DNA of 35,154 bases, from positions 404,429 through 439,582 of the forward strand of contig NZ_LMHM01000001.1 in NCBI RefSeq assembly GCF_001427785.1, written 5' to 3'. The notes beneath the pieces are model-generated. The model saw nothing but the letters and a program-made list of their open reading frames with translations, made no database searches and had not been told where the DNA came from. Within the stretch, counting starts at the first letter, position 1, and each line of letters opens with the position of its first letter. This DNA is from Lysobacter sp. Root690. Lineage in GTDB: Bacteria > Pseudomonadota > Gammaproteobacteria > Xanthomonadales > Xanthomonadaceae. Below are positions 8,218 through 16,099 of this stretch, piece by piece. A program made the position numbers and the translations under genes.

Positions 8218-9726
8218 TCAATGCGCCGGGTGCACCGCGCTCTTGATCCGCTCGATCTGCTCGCCCAATCCGCGTTCGAATGCCTGACCTTCGTCCAGAC
8301 GACGATCGATCTCGATCATCGGCAACCAGCGCCCCTGTGCGAACACACCGGCGATCTTCGACACGTTCTGGATATCGGCCAGCGGATCGGCATCGAGCAG
8401 CACCAGATTCGCGCGTTCGCCTTCACGCACCGCGCCGCTGCCGGCGTCCGGATCGAACAAGCGATGGGCATTGATCGAGGCCGCGCGCAGCACGTCGAGC
8501 GGGCGCAACCCGACCTCGCGCAGTTCGATCATTTCCTGCTGCACCGACACGCCGAACGCGAGCCCCGGCAAGGCCGCATCGGTGCCGACGGTCAACCTCA
8601 CGCCGCGCTTGTACAGCTCGCGCGTGAGCACTCGGGCGAAGTCATAACCGGCCGAGAACGTGTCGGCGCCGTCCTGATCGCGAAACGCTTGGCTCAGGTA
8701 GCGATTGGCCGGCGGTGTCCAGTCCAGGCGGGTGACCGGGTCAACGAGTTTGATCCAGTCGCCCGGAACCGACGCCACTTCGCGCTGCACGTACATGCCG
8801 ACGATGGTCTTCAGCGTGATCAGGGTCGGCGTCACTGAAACGCCGCTGGCGTCGACCGCCTGCGCCAACACCTCGATGTCCTTGGGCGACAGGTCGCTGC
8901 CGATGCGGGCGAACCGCGCCAGTTCCTCACTGTGGGCGATGTTGGTCATGGGATGAGCGAACGCGAACGCACGATCGGCGCAGCTCGCGCAACCCAGCTC
9001 GGGCAAATGGCCGGTGGTGATGAAGCCCTGGCGCCTGGATTCCTCGACCACCGCCTGATAGGTCTCGCGATTGAGGAACTGATACGGCTTGATGAAGTCG
9101 TAGCCGCGTTCGCGCGCGCGGCGCACCGCGGCGATGCCGTCGGCGGCGGTATACGGCGCTTCGGGCCTGGACGCCGGTACCGTCGATTCGGGCTTGATCG
9201 CGACCGCCGCGCGCGGCCCATTGATGCGCTTGCCCACGTACAGCCGCGGGCCGTCGATGCGGCCTTGGTCGATCTGCCCGCGCAACCACAGCAGATCCTC
9301 GTCGCTGCCCGCGCTGCCGCCGAGATTGGCCGCGCCGGTGACCCCGGCCTTGAGAAACGACAGCATCACCTGCCGGTCGTAGGCATGATCGCGCCCCAGG
9401 TCGAGCGCGGCCATCGCCGGATCCTTGCTGTCGCGGATCGCGCCTTCGGTGGCGATGTGGACATGCGCGTCGACGAACCCGGGAATCAAAAACTTTCCGC
9501 GCCCGTCGACCACCGTCGCGCCCTCGACCCGCGTCCGCGCGCCTTGAACCGAGATTCGCGCGATCTTGCCGTCGCGGATCAGCACCGTGCGATTGCGCAG
9601 CACCTCATCGGTATCGACCGGGATCACGGTGACGTCGGTGATCACATAGTTACCAGCCGGTGCCGCCGCCGCGGTGGCCGACAGCGACGCAAGCCCGAGG
9701 CCCAGCGCCAGCGCATGAACGATCAT
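8218..9726 (-). CDS. Exported metal-dependent amidohydrolase
   Basis: A 502-residue amidohydrolase-superfamily enzyme (imidazolonepropionase/prolidase-like group). A signal peptide covers about residues 1-23 (hydrophobic core, then ATAAAAPAG), so it acts in the periplasm or outside. The metal site starts with GFVDAHVHIA (His88, His90). Further likely ligands are the histidines in TTGHLPELG and NIAHSEE, and the Asp in VGTDAALPG. The small beta-sandwich domain formed by both ends is seen in NYVITDVTVIPVD and in VREGERANLVLLDADPL. Secreted members include dipeptidases and lactone/organophosphate hydrolases; the substrate is open. ATG at 9726 has GGGAGAG upstream. Confidence 0.88.
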   Translation of the reverse strand: MIVHALALGLGLASLSATAAAAPAGNYVITDVTVIPVDTDEVLRNRTVLIRDGKIARISVQGARTRVEGATVVDGRGKFLIPGFVDAHVHIATEGAIRDSKDPAMAALDLGRDHAYDRQVMLSFLKAGVTGAANLGGSAGSDEDLLWLRGQIDQGRIDGPRLYVGKRINGPRAAVAIKPESTVPASRPEAPYTAADGIAAVRRARERGYDFIKPYQFLNRETYQAVVEESRRQGFITTGHLPELGCASCADRAFAFAHPMTNIAHSEELARFARIGSDLSPKDIEVLAQAVDASGVSVTPTLITLKTIVGMYVQREVASVPGDWIKLVDPVTRLDWTPPANRYLSQAFRDQDGADTFSAGYDFARVLTRELYKRGVRLTVGTDAALPGLAFGVSVQQEMIELREVGLRPLDVLRAASINAHRLFDPDAGSGAVREGERANLVLLDADPLADIQNVSKIAGVFAQGRWLPMIEIDRRLDEGQAFERGLGEQIERIKSAVHPAH

Positions 9727-9871
9727 TCCACTCTCCCGATACTTGCGAGCCGATGATAAACACGCAGGCGCCGCCGGCATGGGCCAAACCTCATGCCGCC
9801 GATCGCAATCCGCCCTCAACAGATGCCGCCGATGGCGCTATGGTTGAAACCCGCAATCGTTCGACAGGCTT

Positions 9872-10312
9872 ATGAACCACGACGATGACGATCGGTACAC
9901 CGACTGGCGATGGCTGGCCTGCGACGCGATCGGCCAGATCGCCGCGTTCACCACGGCCGGATCCGGCCCGATTCCGCGCTCGGCACGGGCCACTGTGGAC
10001 GGGGTCGATGCCGGCGTGCACGCCTTGCCGATCCGCGGCGCTTACCGGCTGATTCCGCACGACGGCACCGCCGAGGATTGGATAAGCTGTGCCCAGCGCG
10101 GTCTGTTCGCCTACGATTGGAGTGACATCGCCGCGGACGATGGCGGTTACGCCTACGAATTGCTCGCCGTGCCGCTCGCTCCGATCCGGTTGTCGGAGTT
10201 GCCGTCGCCGCTGCGCGAGCTCGCCGCCGCGACCACGATCGCCCATATCGTATTCGGCGAAAACGATCTGCTGTCGCGTAGTCTGCTTCCCGATACCGAG
10301 TTCCCCGCATGA
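9872..10312 (+). CDS. Uncharacterised 146-residue protein coupled to the sirtuin gene
   Basis: A small acidic cytosolic protein with no signal or membrane segment. Its beginning, WRWLACDAIGQIAAFTTAG followed by a G-x-I-P turn, resembles a pattern I associate with uncharacterised proteins found near bacterial toxin/immunity genes, but I cannot name a family. The final codons overlap the sirtuin start as ATGA (10309-10312), so the two are almost certainly translated together and may act together, for example as a substrate or partner of the deacylase. ATG at 9872 has only a weak AGG upstream. The gene is divergent from the amidohydrolase. Confidence 0.7.
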   Translation: MNHDDDDRYTDWRWLACDAIGQIAAFTTAGSGPIPRSARATVDGVDAGVHALPIRGAYRLIPHDGTAEDWISCAQRGLFAYDWSDIAADDGGYAYELLAVPLAPIRLSELPSPLRELAAATTIAHIVFGENDLLSRSLLPDTEFPA

Positions 10313-10995
10313 AAGACAAAATCGTCGTATTCACCGGCGCAGGCGTCAGCGCCGAAAGCGGCCTGAAGACCTTCCGCGACATGGGCGGGCTGTGGCACGA
10401 GCATCGCCTCGAAGACGTGGCCTCGCCGCAGGGCTGGCAGCGCGATCCGGCCACGGTGCTGCGCTTCTACAACGAACGCCGCCGCGGCGTGCTGGCCGCG
10501 CGCCCCAACGCCGCGCACGAGGCCATCGCCCGTTTGGAAGAGCGCTATGAGGTCGTGGTGATCACCCAGAACATCGACGACCTGCACGAGCGCGCCGGGT
10601 CTTCGAACGTGCTGCATGTGCATGGCGAAATCCTCAAGTCGCGCAGCACCGGGCTGACTCCGCCGCGCGTCTACACGCTCAAGAGCGCGACCATCGAGAT
10701 CGGCGATCTGTGCGAGCGCGGCAGCCAATTGCGCCCGGACGTGGTGTGGTTCGGCGAGGCCGTGCGTCATATGGACGAGGCCGAAGCGCATTTCGCGGCC
10801 GCCGCGAAGGTGCTCGCGATCGGCACCTCGTTGACCGTGTATCCGGCCGCGGGCCTGGTCGATTGCGCGCCGCTGGCTGCCGAGCGCGTATTCGTCTCGC
10901 CCGAGCTGCAACAGGTGCCGCGTCATTACCATTTTCTGCAAGACACCGCGGTGGAAACCGTGCCGCCGTTGGTGCAACGGTGGCTCTCGCATTGA
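10309..10995 (+). CDS. cobB: Sir2-family NAD-dependent deacylase lacking zinc cysteines
   Basis: A 228-residue sirtuin that removes acyl groups from protein lysines using NAD. The NAD-binding GAGVSAESG (10-18), TQNIDDLH (86-93), catalytic His105 in HVHGE, and the late GTSLTVYPAAGL (172-183) are intact. Tyr54 and Arg57 in FYNERR match the Y-x-x-R pocket of class III sirtuins such as E. coli CobB and SIRT5, which prefer succinyl and malonyl lysine. The two CxxC pairs that normally bind structural zinc are missing: only Cys135 and Cys186 exist, and the region between 108 and 145 is shortened. Start overlaps the upstream small gene; a strong terminator begins inside the stop codon. cobB is used as the general bacterial symbol. 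Confidence 0.9.
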   Translation: MKDKIVVFTGAGVSAESGLKTFRDMGGLWHEHRLEDVASPQGWQRDPATVLRFYNERRRGVLAARPNAAHEAIARLEERYEVVVITQNIDDLHERAGSSNVLHVHGEILKSRSTGLTPPRVYTLKSATIEIGDLCERGSQLRPDVVWFGEAVRHMDEAEAHFAAAAKVLAIGTSLTVYPAAGLVDCAPLAAERVFVSPELQQVPRHYHFLQDTAVETVPPLVQRWLSH

Positions 10996-11017
10996 AAGTG
11001 CATTACAGCACTTTTTT
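10995..11017 (+). terminator. Intrinsic terminator of the sirtuin operon
   Basis: Perfect seven-base stem AAAGTGC (10995-11001) and GCACTTT (11008-11014), loop ATTACA, with the T run continuing to 11017. It begins on the last base of the sirtuin stop codon. Confidence 0.85.
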
Positions 11018-11458
11018 AGCGCTTATTTTGGGGAATGCAGTGCGCTGGCGAGAACGCTAGCATGAGCATGTTCAATCATCGCCCGGGGGGGACCGATGTT
11101 CACTCTGAGCAGCCCATGCACCAGGGCTGCGCAAATGTTTGAAAGCAGAGCCTTGCGCGCCACATCCCGGGCATGCGCGTCGCGTCGTGCCTGCCGTCCT
11201 GATGCGTGTCGGCTTTCCCGGCGTTAGCGCGATACGGCAGGCGCCGTCGCGGCCGGACTCGCGACAGCGAAGACGATTGAGCAAGCAACCGGATCGCGCA
11301 TCAGTACGCGCATTGAATGCATCGATACCGCGCCCGTCGCCGCGACAGGTATACGCAATGGATGGCCGATATCGGCGCGGCCCAAATCAACGCTCCCGCA
11401 ACCCGGGGCACTCACTTTTCTCGATCGCCGATGGCGAAGCCGCAGTCTTGGAGAGCAG
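11018..11458. promoter_or_regulatory. Long leader region before the repeat-protein gene
   Basis: About 440 bases with no convincing gene. It holds a hairpin GCAGCCC (11109-11115) with GGGCTGC (11124-11130) and several GC-rich imperfect stems further on. A ribosome site TTGGAGAGCAG directly precedes the ATG at 11459. The length suggests a regulated promoter or structured 5' leader for the large surface protein. No known riboswitch class was recognised. Confidence 0.35.
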
Positions 11459-14149
11459 ATGACCAGCACCACCTCCGTAGCGTCCCATCGACCGCGACGA
11501 AGCACACTTCGTCCGCCGTTGCGTTTGGCCGGACTGCGGTCGTGGGCGCTGGTGCTGGCGTTGTTCTGGCTGGCGTTGCCGCCGCCCGCGCAGGCGCAGT
11601 TCGCGACCGGCGGCACGGGCGTCTACCGCAACAACATCATCTGGTTCCGCTGGGGAAACGGCACTTGCCCCACCAACGGGGACAGCTGCGCGGAAATCGG
11701 CAACGGCACCGCCAATCAGACCATCACCAGCCAGCAGACCTATACCGTGGCGGGGCAACCGCTGGTGGTGACGTGCACGCTATCCGGGGTGGACAACGAC
11801 GAGTTCCGCACCTATCGCTCCGGGTTGTGGCAGGGCGACGGACTCGACGACCTGTACAACATCGGCGGCGTCGGCGCGGCCAATACCTTGTACAACGGCC
11901 TGCTGAATTTTGGCCAGAACGCGACGGCGACGGCCACGTTCGCCTGCGCGGCCACGCTGGGCGGCAATAATTTTCCGCTGGAAGGACTGGTGGTCGCCGA
12001 TGGAGAGCAGTCCCTGACCGGCGGCACCGGCCAGAACGAATCGATTTCCGCCAACGCACCGACCGCGACCAGCTGGCGCATCATCGACCGCTTCCGCACC
12101 GCCGGCTGTACGACCAACGCCACCGCCAACATCACCGGAAATACGCTGACCCTCAATGGCAGCACGCCGCTGTGCACGGCCGGTCCGATGGCCGTCGCCT
12201 TCATGGAAGGCGCCACCGGCGCGACCTTGACCCTGCGCGGCGGCGGGCGCTCGGCCATGGCACTGGGCGTCATGGTGTTCGTCGCCGACCGCAGCGATGC
12301 GCCGCTGAGTTACGGCGAGCCACAGCACTTGCCGAACTTCACCTGGAACGGCGGCAACCTGCCGAACGGCAACACCACCTACACCACCATGACCCTGGCG
12401 ACGCTGAATCAGCCGGCAGTACGTCTGGGCACGCGGGTCGACATCGAAAACGTCAGTCTGGCCAGCGCCGCGGCGAACGGCGACGACGGCAACTTCACCA
12501 CTCCGACGCCCACCGACGACGAAGACGCCTTCGCCGCGCTGGCGGCCATCGCATTGTCGCCGGGCGCCAGCCATAACCTGTCGGTGCCGTGCGCCGGCAA
12601 CGGCGCCTTCGTGCGCGGCTTCATCGATTTCAACCGCGATGGCGATTTCGCCGACGCCGGCGAAACATCCGCCTCGGCGACCTGCAACGGCACCGCCGCC
12701 GCCGTGAGCTGGACGATGCCGACGGTCGCCGGGCTGAACCCGGGCGCCAGCTTTGCGCGCTTCCGCATCGCTTCGGCCGCCGCCGACGTGGCCAATCCCG
12801 TCGGCCTGGCGAGCAGCGGCGAAGTCGAGGATTACCCGGTCACCCTGACCTCGCAGACCTTGACGCTACGCAAGCAATGGACGGGTGCGACGGTCGGCGA
12901 CGACGCGGCCATCACCGCCTCGCGCGCCGGCACCGTGATCGACACGCTCAACAGCAACGCCGATGCCGCGGGCGAACTCGAAACCGATCCCACCCCGATC
13001 AACGTGTTCGCGGGCGAGACCATCGTCCTGGCCGAAACCCTCGCCGCCACCAACGCCGGCAACTACGCCCCGGCACTCGCCTGCACCGGCGCCGCCGACA
13101 CCGATCCCAGCGACGGCATCGCCATCGCCGCGACCGATACCAACATCGTCTGCACTTACACCAATACCCGGCTGGCCACGCTGCAACTGGCCAAGGCCTG
13201 GGCCGCCAACAGCAAGACCGGCGATACGGTGACGATCGGCGCGACCACCGGCGGCAACAACAACACGGTGTCGTTCGACGCCACCGCGCCGACCGCGGCC
13301 AACAGCGGCGCGCCAGTGAGCGTGCGCCTGGGCGATGTCGTCACTCTGCCCGCGGAAACCGGAACCGGTCTGGGCAAATACACCACCACCCTGGCCTGCA
13401 CCGGCGGCCATACGCTGTCGGGAACCAACGGACAGGCCGCCAACACACTGACCATCACCAGCGGCAACGCGGCGGTCTGCACCTACACCAACACCCGCAT
13501 CGCGCAGCAGATCAACCTGGCCAAGGTCTGGAGCGCGAACAGTCCCGCCGGCCACACCGCCAGTGCGACCACGACCGGCGGCAGCGCCAATCCGACCTTC
13601 AGCGCGACCGCGCCGACCAACAGCACCGGCCCGGCCGTAACCGTGTTCGCGGGCGATGTGCTGACCCTGCCGGCGGAAACCTTCGGCGGCGGCGCGACGA
13701 CCGCCAGTTACACCACCGCGCTCGCCTGCACCGGCGGCAGCCCCTTGGCCAGCGGCGCGACCGGGCGGACGCTGACGATCACCGCCAGCACCGCGGCGAC
13801 CACCTGCACCTACACCAACAATCCGGTGGTGGTGGATCTGTCGATCACCAAGACCAACACCTTCGGCGCGGGACCGCGCGATCAGGCCAACGACACGGTG
13901 GCATCCGGCGCCGCGACTTCCTATACGTTGGTCGCGACCAATAACGGACCTGGCGAAGTCACCGGTTCGATCGTGCGCGATACGCCTGTCGCCGGGCTGA
14001 CCTGCCCATCCGCCAATGTGGTAACGATCAGCGGCAATGGCGTGCCCGCGGGCAGCTTCACCGTCGCCGACCTGAGCGCGGGCATCGCGCTCGGCACCCT
14101 CGGCGCGGGGCAGAGCACTACGCTCAGGTTTGATTGCCTGGTGAATTGA
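11459..14149 (+). CDS. Large secreted repeat protein (GEVED, CTYTN repeats, DUF11)
   Basis: An 896-residue exported protein. A long signal peptide ends around Ala46 (PPPAQAQ). Residues ~50-285 form a beta-rich N-terminal domain resembling CshA-type adhesin non-repeat regions. About 330-462 is a GEVED domain with FIDFNRDGDFADAGE and the eponymous GEVEDY at 454-459. Then come three ~105-109-residue repeats (466-570, 571-679, 680-788), each ending with CTYTN, like SpaA/prealbumin-type surface folds. A DUF11 domain (~790-896) ends exactly at the usual CxVN. It is very rich in Thr, Ala, Asn and Gly, with Cys pairs in each repeat. No LPXTG, autotransporter barrel, IPTL-type tail or OmpA anchor is present, so surface attachment is unexplained. 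Adhesion or cell-surface role is inferred. Confidence 0.85.
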   Translation: MTSTTSVASHRPRRSTLRPPLRLAGLRSWALVLALFWLALPPPAQAQFATGGTGVYRNNIIWFRWGNGTCPTNGDSCAEIGNGTANQTITSQQTYTVAGQPLVVTCTLSGVDNDEFRTYRSGLWQGDGLDDLYNIGGVGAANTLYNGLLNFGQNATATATFACAATLGGNNFPLEGLVVADGEQSLTGGTGQNESISANAPTATSWRIIDRFRTAGCTTNATANITGNTLTLNGSTPLCTAGPMAVAFMEGATGATLTLRGGGRSAMALGVMVFVADRSDAPLSYGEPQHLPNFTWNGGNLPNGNTTYTTMTLATLNQPAVRLGTRVDIENVSLASAAANGDDGNFTTPTPTDDEDAFAALAAIALSPGASHNLSVPCAGNGAFVRGFIDFNRDGDFADAGETSASATCNGTAAAVSWTMPTVAGLNPGASFARFRIASAAADVANPVGLASSGEVEDYPVTLTSQTLTLRKQWTGATVGDDAAITASRAGTVIDTLNSNADAAGELETDPTPINVFAGETIVLAETLAATNAGNYAPALACTGAADTDPSDGIAIAATDTNIVCTYTNTRLATLQLAKAWAANSKTGDTVTIGATTGGNNNTVSFDATAPTAANSGAPVSVRLGDVVTLPAETGTGLGKYTTTLACTGGHTLSGTNGQAANTLTITSGNAAVCTYTNTRIAQQINLAKVWSANSPAGHTASATTTGGSANPTFSATAPTNSTGPAVTVFAGDVLTLPAETFGGGATTASYTTALACTGGSPLASGATGRTLTITASTAATTCTYTNNPVVVDLSITKTNTFGAGPRDQANDTVASGAATSYTLVATNNGPGEVTGSIVRDTPVAGLTCPSANVVTISGNGVPAGSFTVADLSAGIALGTLGAGQSTTLRFDCLVN
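12854..13822 (+). repeat. Three tandem protein repeats ending in CTYTN
   Basis: Three consecutive units of 105, 109 and 109 codons (12854-13168, 13169-13495, 13496-13822). Each begins near a K-x-W motif (LRKQW, LAKAW, LAKVW), has a V-x-x-G-(D/E) followed by LPAET or LAET, then LACTG, and ends CTYTN. DNA identity between units is partial, so they are old duplications or independently kept modules. Confidence 0.75.
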
Positions 14150-14306
14150 CGGGGGTGCCGGGCCAAGCCAGCGAGTTGCCGATCTGCGGCATTTCGCTGG
14201 CCGTGTACCACCGAGCCGCCGGTGGCCGCAGCCGCGCCGGATGCGCTACCGTTCGATCCAGTAACCGTATGCACCATTGTCCCGGATCACACAGGAGCAA
14301 AAGCCG

Positions 14307-14762
14307 ATGTTCACCTCCAAGGCGATCACGTTCTCCGCATTGGCCTTGACTCTGGCGGTTTTCATCGGCGCTCCGGTTTTCGTCCTGCATGCCAGTCCTT
14401 ACATGCAGCCGGGACAAAACTGGTCGATCGGCTTGTTGGCGGGCGGAAACCTCCGTTTGCTCGAGTCCGGTCGCTATGTCCATCAATCGTGGTGCGACAT
14501 TTGTCCCAACGAGATGATCGTGGATGGTACGTGGCAACAATCGGGCGATTGGTTGCTGTTGAAGCCCTCGGCTAGCGAACGTCCCGAAAGAAGGCTGCGC
14601 GCGGCCACGATCAAAGGTTGCCCGATGCTGATTCCTCTGCAGGACGGCGAGTTGCCCAAATGGATCAGTCACAGCACGGTTTATTCGCGCGAAGGAGATC
14701 ACTGCGTGGTTGAGCTGGATATGGCGGGCCATACCGGAAAACTGCTGCGCGACCTGCGGTGA
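14307..14762 (+). CDS. Small exported protein of unknown function
   Basis: A 151-residue protein with an N-terminal hydrophobic stretch (about 6-29) that may be a signal peptide or a single anchor. The rest is predicted to be outside the cytosol and has four Cys, two of them in the motif WCDICP, which could form a disulfide or metal site. A Trp-rich stretch GTWQQSGDWLLLKP suggests a beta-sheet fold. ATG at 14307 follows AGGAG by nine bases. Base use is less GC-biased than neighbouring genes, which suggests more recent arrival. It sits 157 bases after the repeat-protein gene on the same strand; a link between the two is possible but unproven. I do not recognise it. Confidence 0.65.
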   Translation: MFTSKAITFSALALTLAVFIGAPVFVLHASPYMQPGQNWSIGLLAGGNLRLLESGRYVHQSWCDICPNEMIVDGTWQQSGDWLLLKPSASERPERRLRAATIKGCPMLIPLQDGELPKWISHSTVYSREGDHCVVELDMAGHTGKLLRDLR

Positions 14763-15105
14763 AGTTGCTGCCTGTGGGCTTGTTCAGCGCAGCGGCGCGC
14801 TCGCGCAAGATGCCCGATCCACAGTGGACACCGGGTTGTCGCGGACTGGACAGGAATAGCGTCGATCGAAATTCAGCGAACCCACCTCGCAGTAGTCGTC
14901 GGGTGTATTGCCGGGACGCGAACCCCAAGCGGCTAGCTGCGATTCCCCGGATTTTCCAAGGTCGCGTTAGGGGCCGTCGGATACTCCGCGGATCAATAGA
15001 TGTATGGGTGGCGCCATGGGAACTGCTCTTTGCAAGATTTCCTTTCGCCAACCTTGACCATGTCATTGCGGTAAGTTCGGAGCAGGCGTCGTTTTCGCAG
15101 TCCCG

Positions 15106-15132
15106 CGGTCGCGGCTCGCGCCGCTCCTACAG
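15106..15132. repeat. REP-like palindrome
   Basis: Hairpin GCGGC (15111-15115), loop TCGC, GCCGC (15120-15124), followed by TCCTACAG. The wording resembles short palindromes that I recall as common between genes of Lysobacter, Xanthomonas and Pseudomonas. Confidence 0.5.
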
Positions 15133-15229
15133 TTAGGCCATGCGGCTTTGGTCTCATTTCAGGCGCCGCTACCAGCGCTGCGAGGCCTGTAACTCGCGAG
15201 AACAAAAGCACACCCGAAGGGCGGCGCAC

Positions 15230-15389
15230 ATGGATGTGTGGCGCGTGCCCGCGTCAGCAACGCACGCGCGAGCCGTTGATTCACAACAAGGCATTTTTCT
15301 TTGGTTACCTTTTGACCGAAGGGAATCCAGGCGGACTTTTGTTGCTTTAGACAAAAGAAAGTAACCCGCCCGCTTGCGGGCGGAAGCTC
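15230..15389 (+). repeat. Dispersed intergenic repeat, copy 1
   Basis: Matches the reverse complement of 34982-35125. Shared blocks include a perfect 38-base match at 15351-15388 containing the hairpin CCGCCCGC-TT-GCGGGCGG (15366-15383), a 22-base match at 15291-15312 centred on TTTCTTTGGTTACC, and a GC-rich block near 15240-15265. This copy carries about 24 extra bases after 15313. Not a coding element. Confidence 0.8.
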
Positions 15390-15589
15390 TTGGCTTTCTA
15401 TCTTGATCGGTGAATTGAAAGTCGCAGGATCGTCAATTCAAAAGGTCCGGGACGAACGGTCGTTTTACGCCACATGGCGGCATCGGGCACCCCCAACATC
15501 GCAGCCCAAATCGCCCATAACGACCAGGCCCCACGCAAAACATACGCCCGCGTGTGGACAGCCCCGCACCGCCCTCCTAGACTCCGCTC

Positions 15590-16099
15590 ATGCACCTGAC
15601 CTTCACCGCCGAACGCAGCATCGCCGCCGCGCCCGAGGCGGTGTTCGCGCTGGCGCTGGACCACGAACGCTTCCCGGCCCTGTTCGAAGGCTACGGCCCG
15701 ATTCCCGGACTCAAGCGCATCACCCCGCTGTCGCCGCCCGCGCCCGGCAGCCTGCGCGCGCTGGAGAACCGCGACGGTTCCAAGCTGCGCGAACGCATCA
15801 CCGCGCTGCAACCTCCGCACCACCACGCCTACGTGCTCGACGGCTTCCGCGCGCCGCTGTCGTGGCTGGCGCGCGAGGGTCAGGCCGATTGGCGCTTTCA
15901 CGCCGAACCCGACGCCGACGATCCGCGCGCGGCGAACATCACCCGGGTGGTGTGGACCTACCGATTCGAACTTACCTCGTTCCTGGCCTGGCCATTGGCC
16001 GCGCCGCTGCTGCAAGGCTGCATGCGCGCGGCCATGCGGCGCTGCCTGGAACGCATGGCGCAAACCCTGGAAACCGCGTGGCGCGAGGAGCGGCGCTGA
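15590..16099 (+). CDS. SRPBCC-family (polyketide cyclase/START-like) protein
   Basis: A 169-residue protein with the SRPBCC helix-grip opening: FTAERSIAAAPEAVFALALDH in residues 4-24, then a run of beta strands and a long C-terminal helix (about 140-165). Such proteins bind hydrophobic ligands such as lipids or sterols in a deep cavity, without a defined catalytic motif. The stop overlaps the next start as TGATG (16097-16101), so the gene is translationally coupled to a membrane sterol-desaturase-type hydroxylase; ligand delivery to or from that enzyme is a reasonable inference. ATG at 15590 lacks a strong ribosome site. Confidence 0.82.
   Translation: MHLTFTAERSIAAAPEAVFALALDHERFPALFEGYGPIPGLKRITPLSPPAPGSLRALENRDGSKLRERITALQPPHHHAYVLDGFRAPLSWLAREGQADWRFHAEPDADDPRAANITRVVWTYRFELTSFLAWPLAAPLLQGCMRAAMRRCLERMAQTLETAWREERR

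Larger units (their letters stand above)
14763..15589. other. Gene-free, repeat-rich region
   Basis: About 830 bases with no credible gene. Its second half holds a REP-like hairpin (15111-15124) and a ~160-base dispersed repeat (about 15230-15389) with an inverted counterpart near the right end of the window. Open frames here have atypical composition and no similarity I recognise. Confidence 0.6.

Noticed and set aside
11139-11462. 107-codon frame before the surface protein
   Set aside because: Basic, low-complexity translation with no ribosome site; the region reads better as leader.
12589-13944. 451-codon frame inside the surface-protein gene
   Set aside because: Arg-rich frame-shifted reading of the Thr/Ala/Gly repeats; no start signal of its own.
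14150-14575. The surface-protein frame stays open after its stop
   Set aside because: I considered a readthrough or stop mutation, but DUF11 ends normally at CxVN, the following residues do not resemble another DUF11, and the frame overlaps the well-supported gene at 14307.
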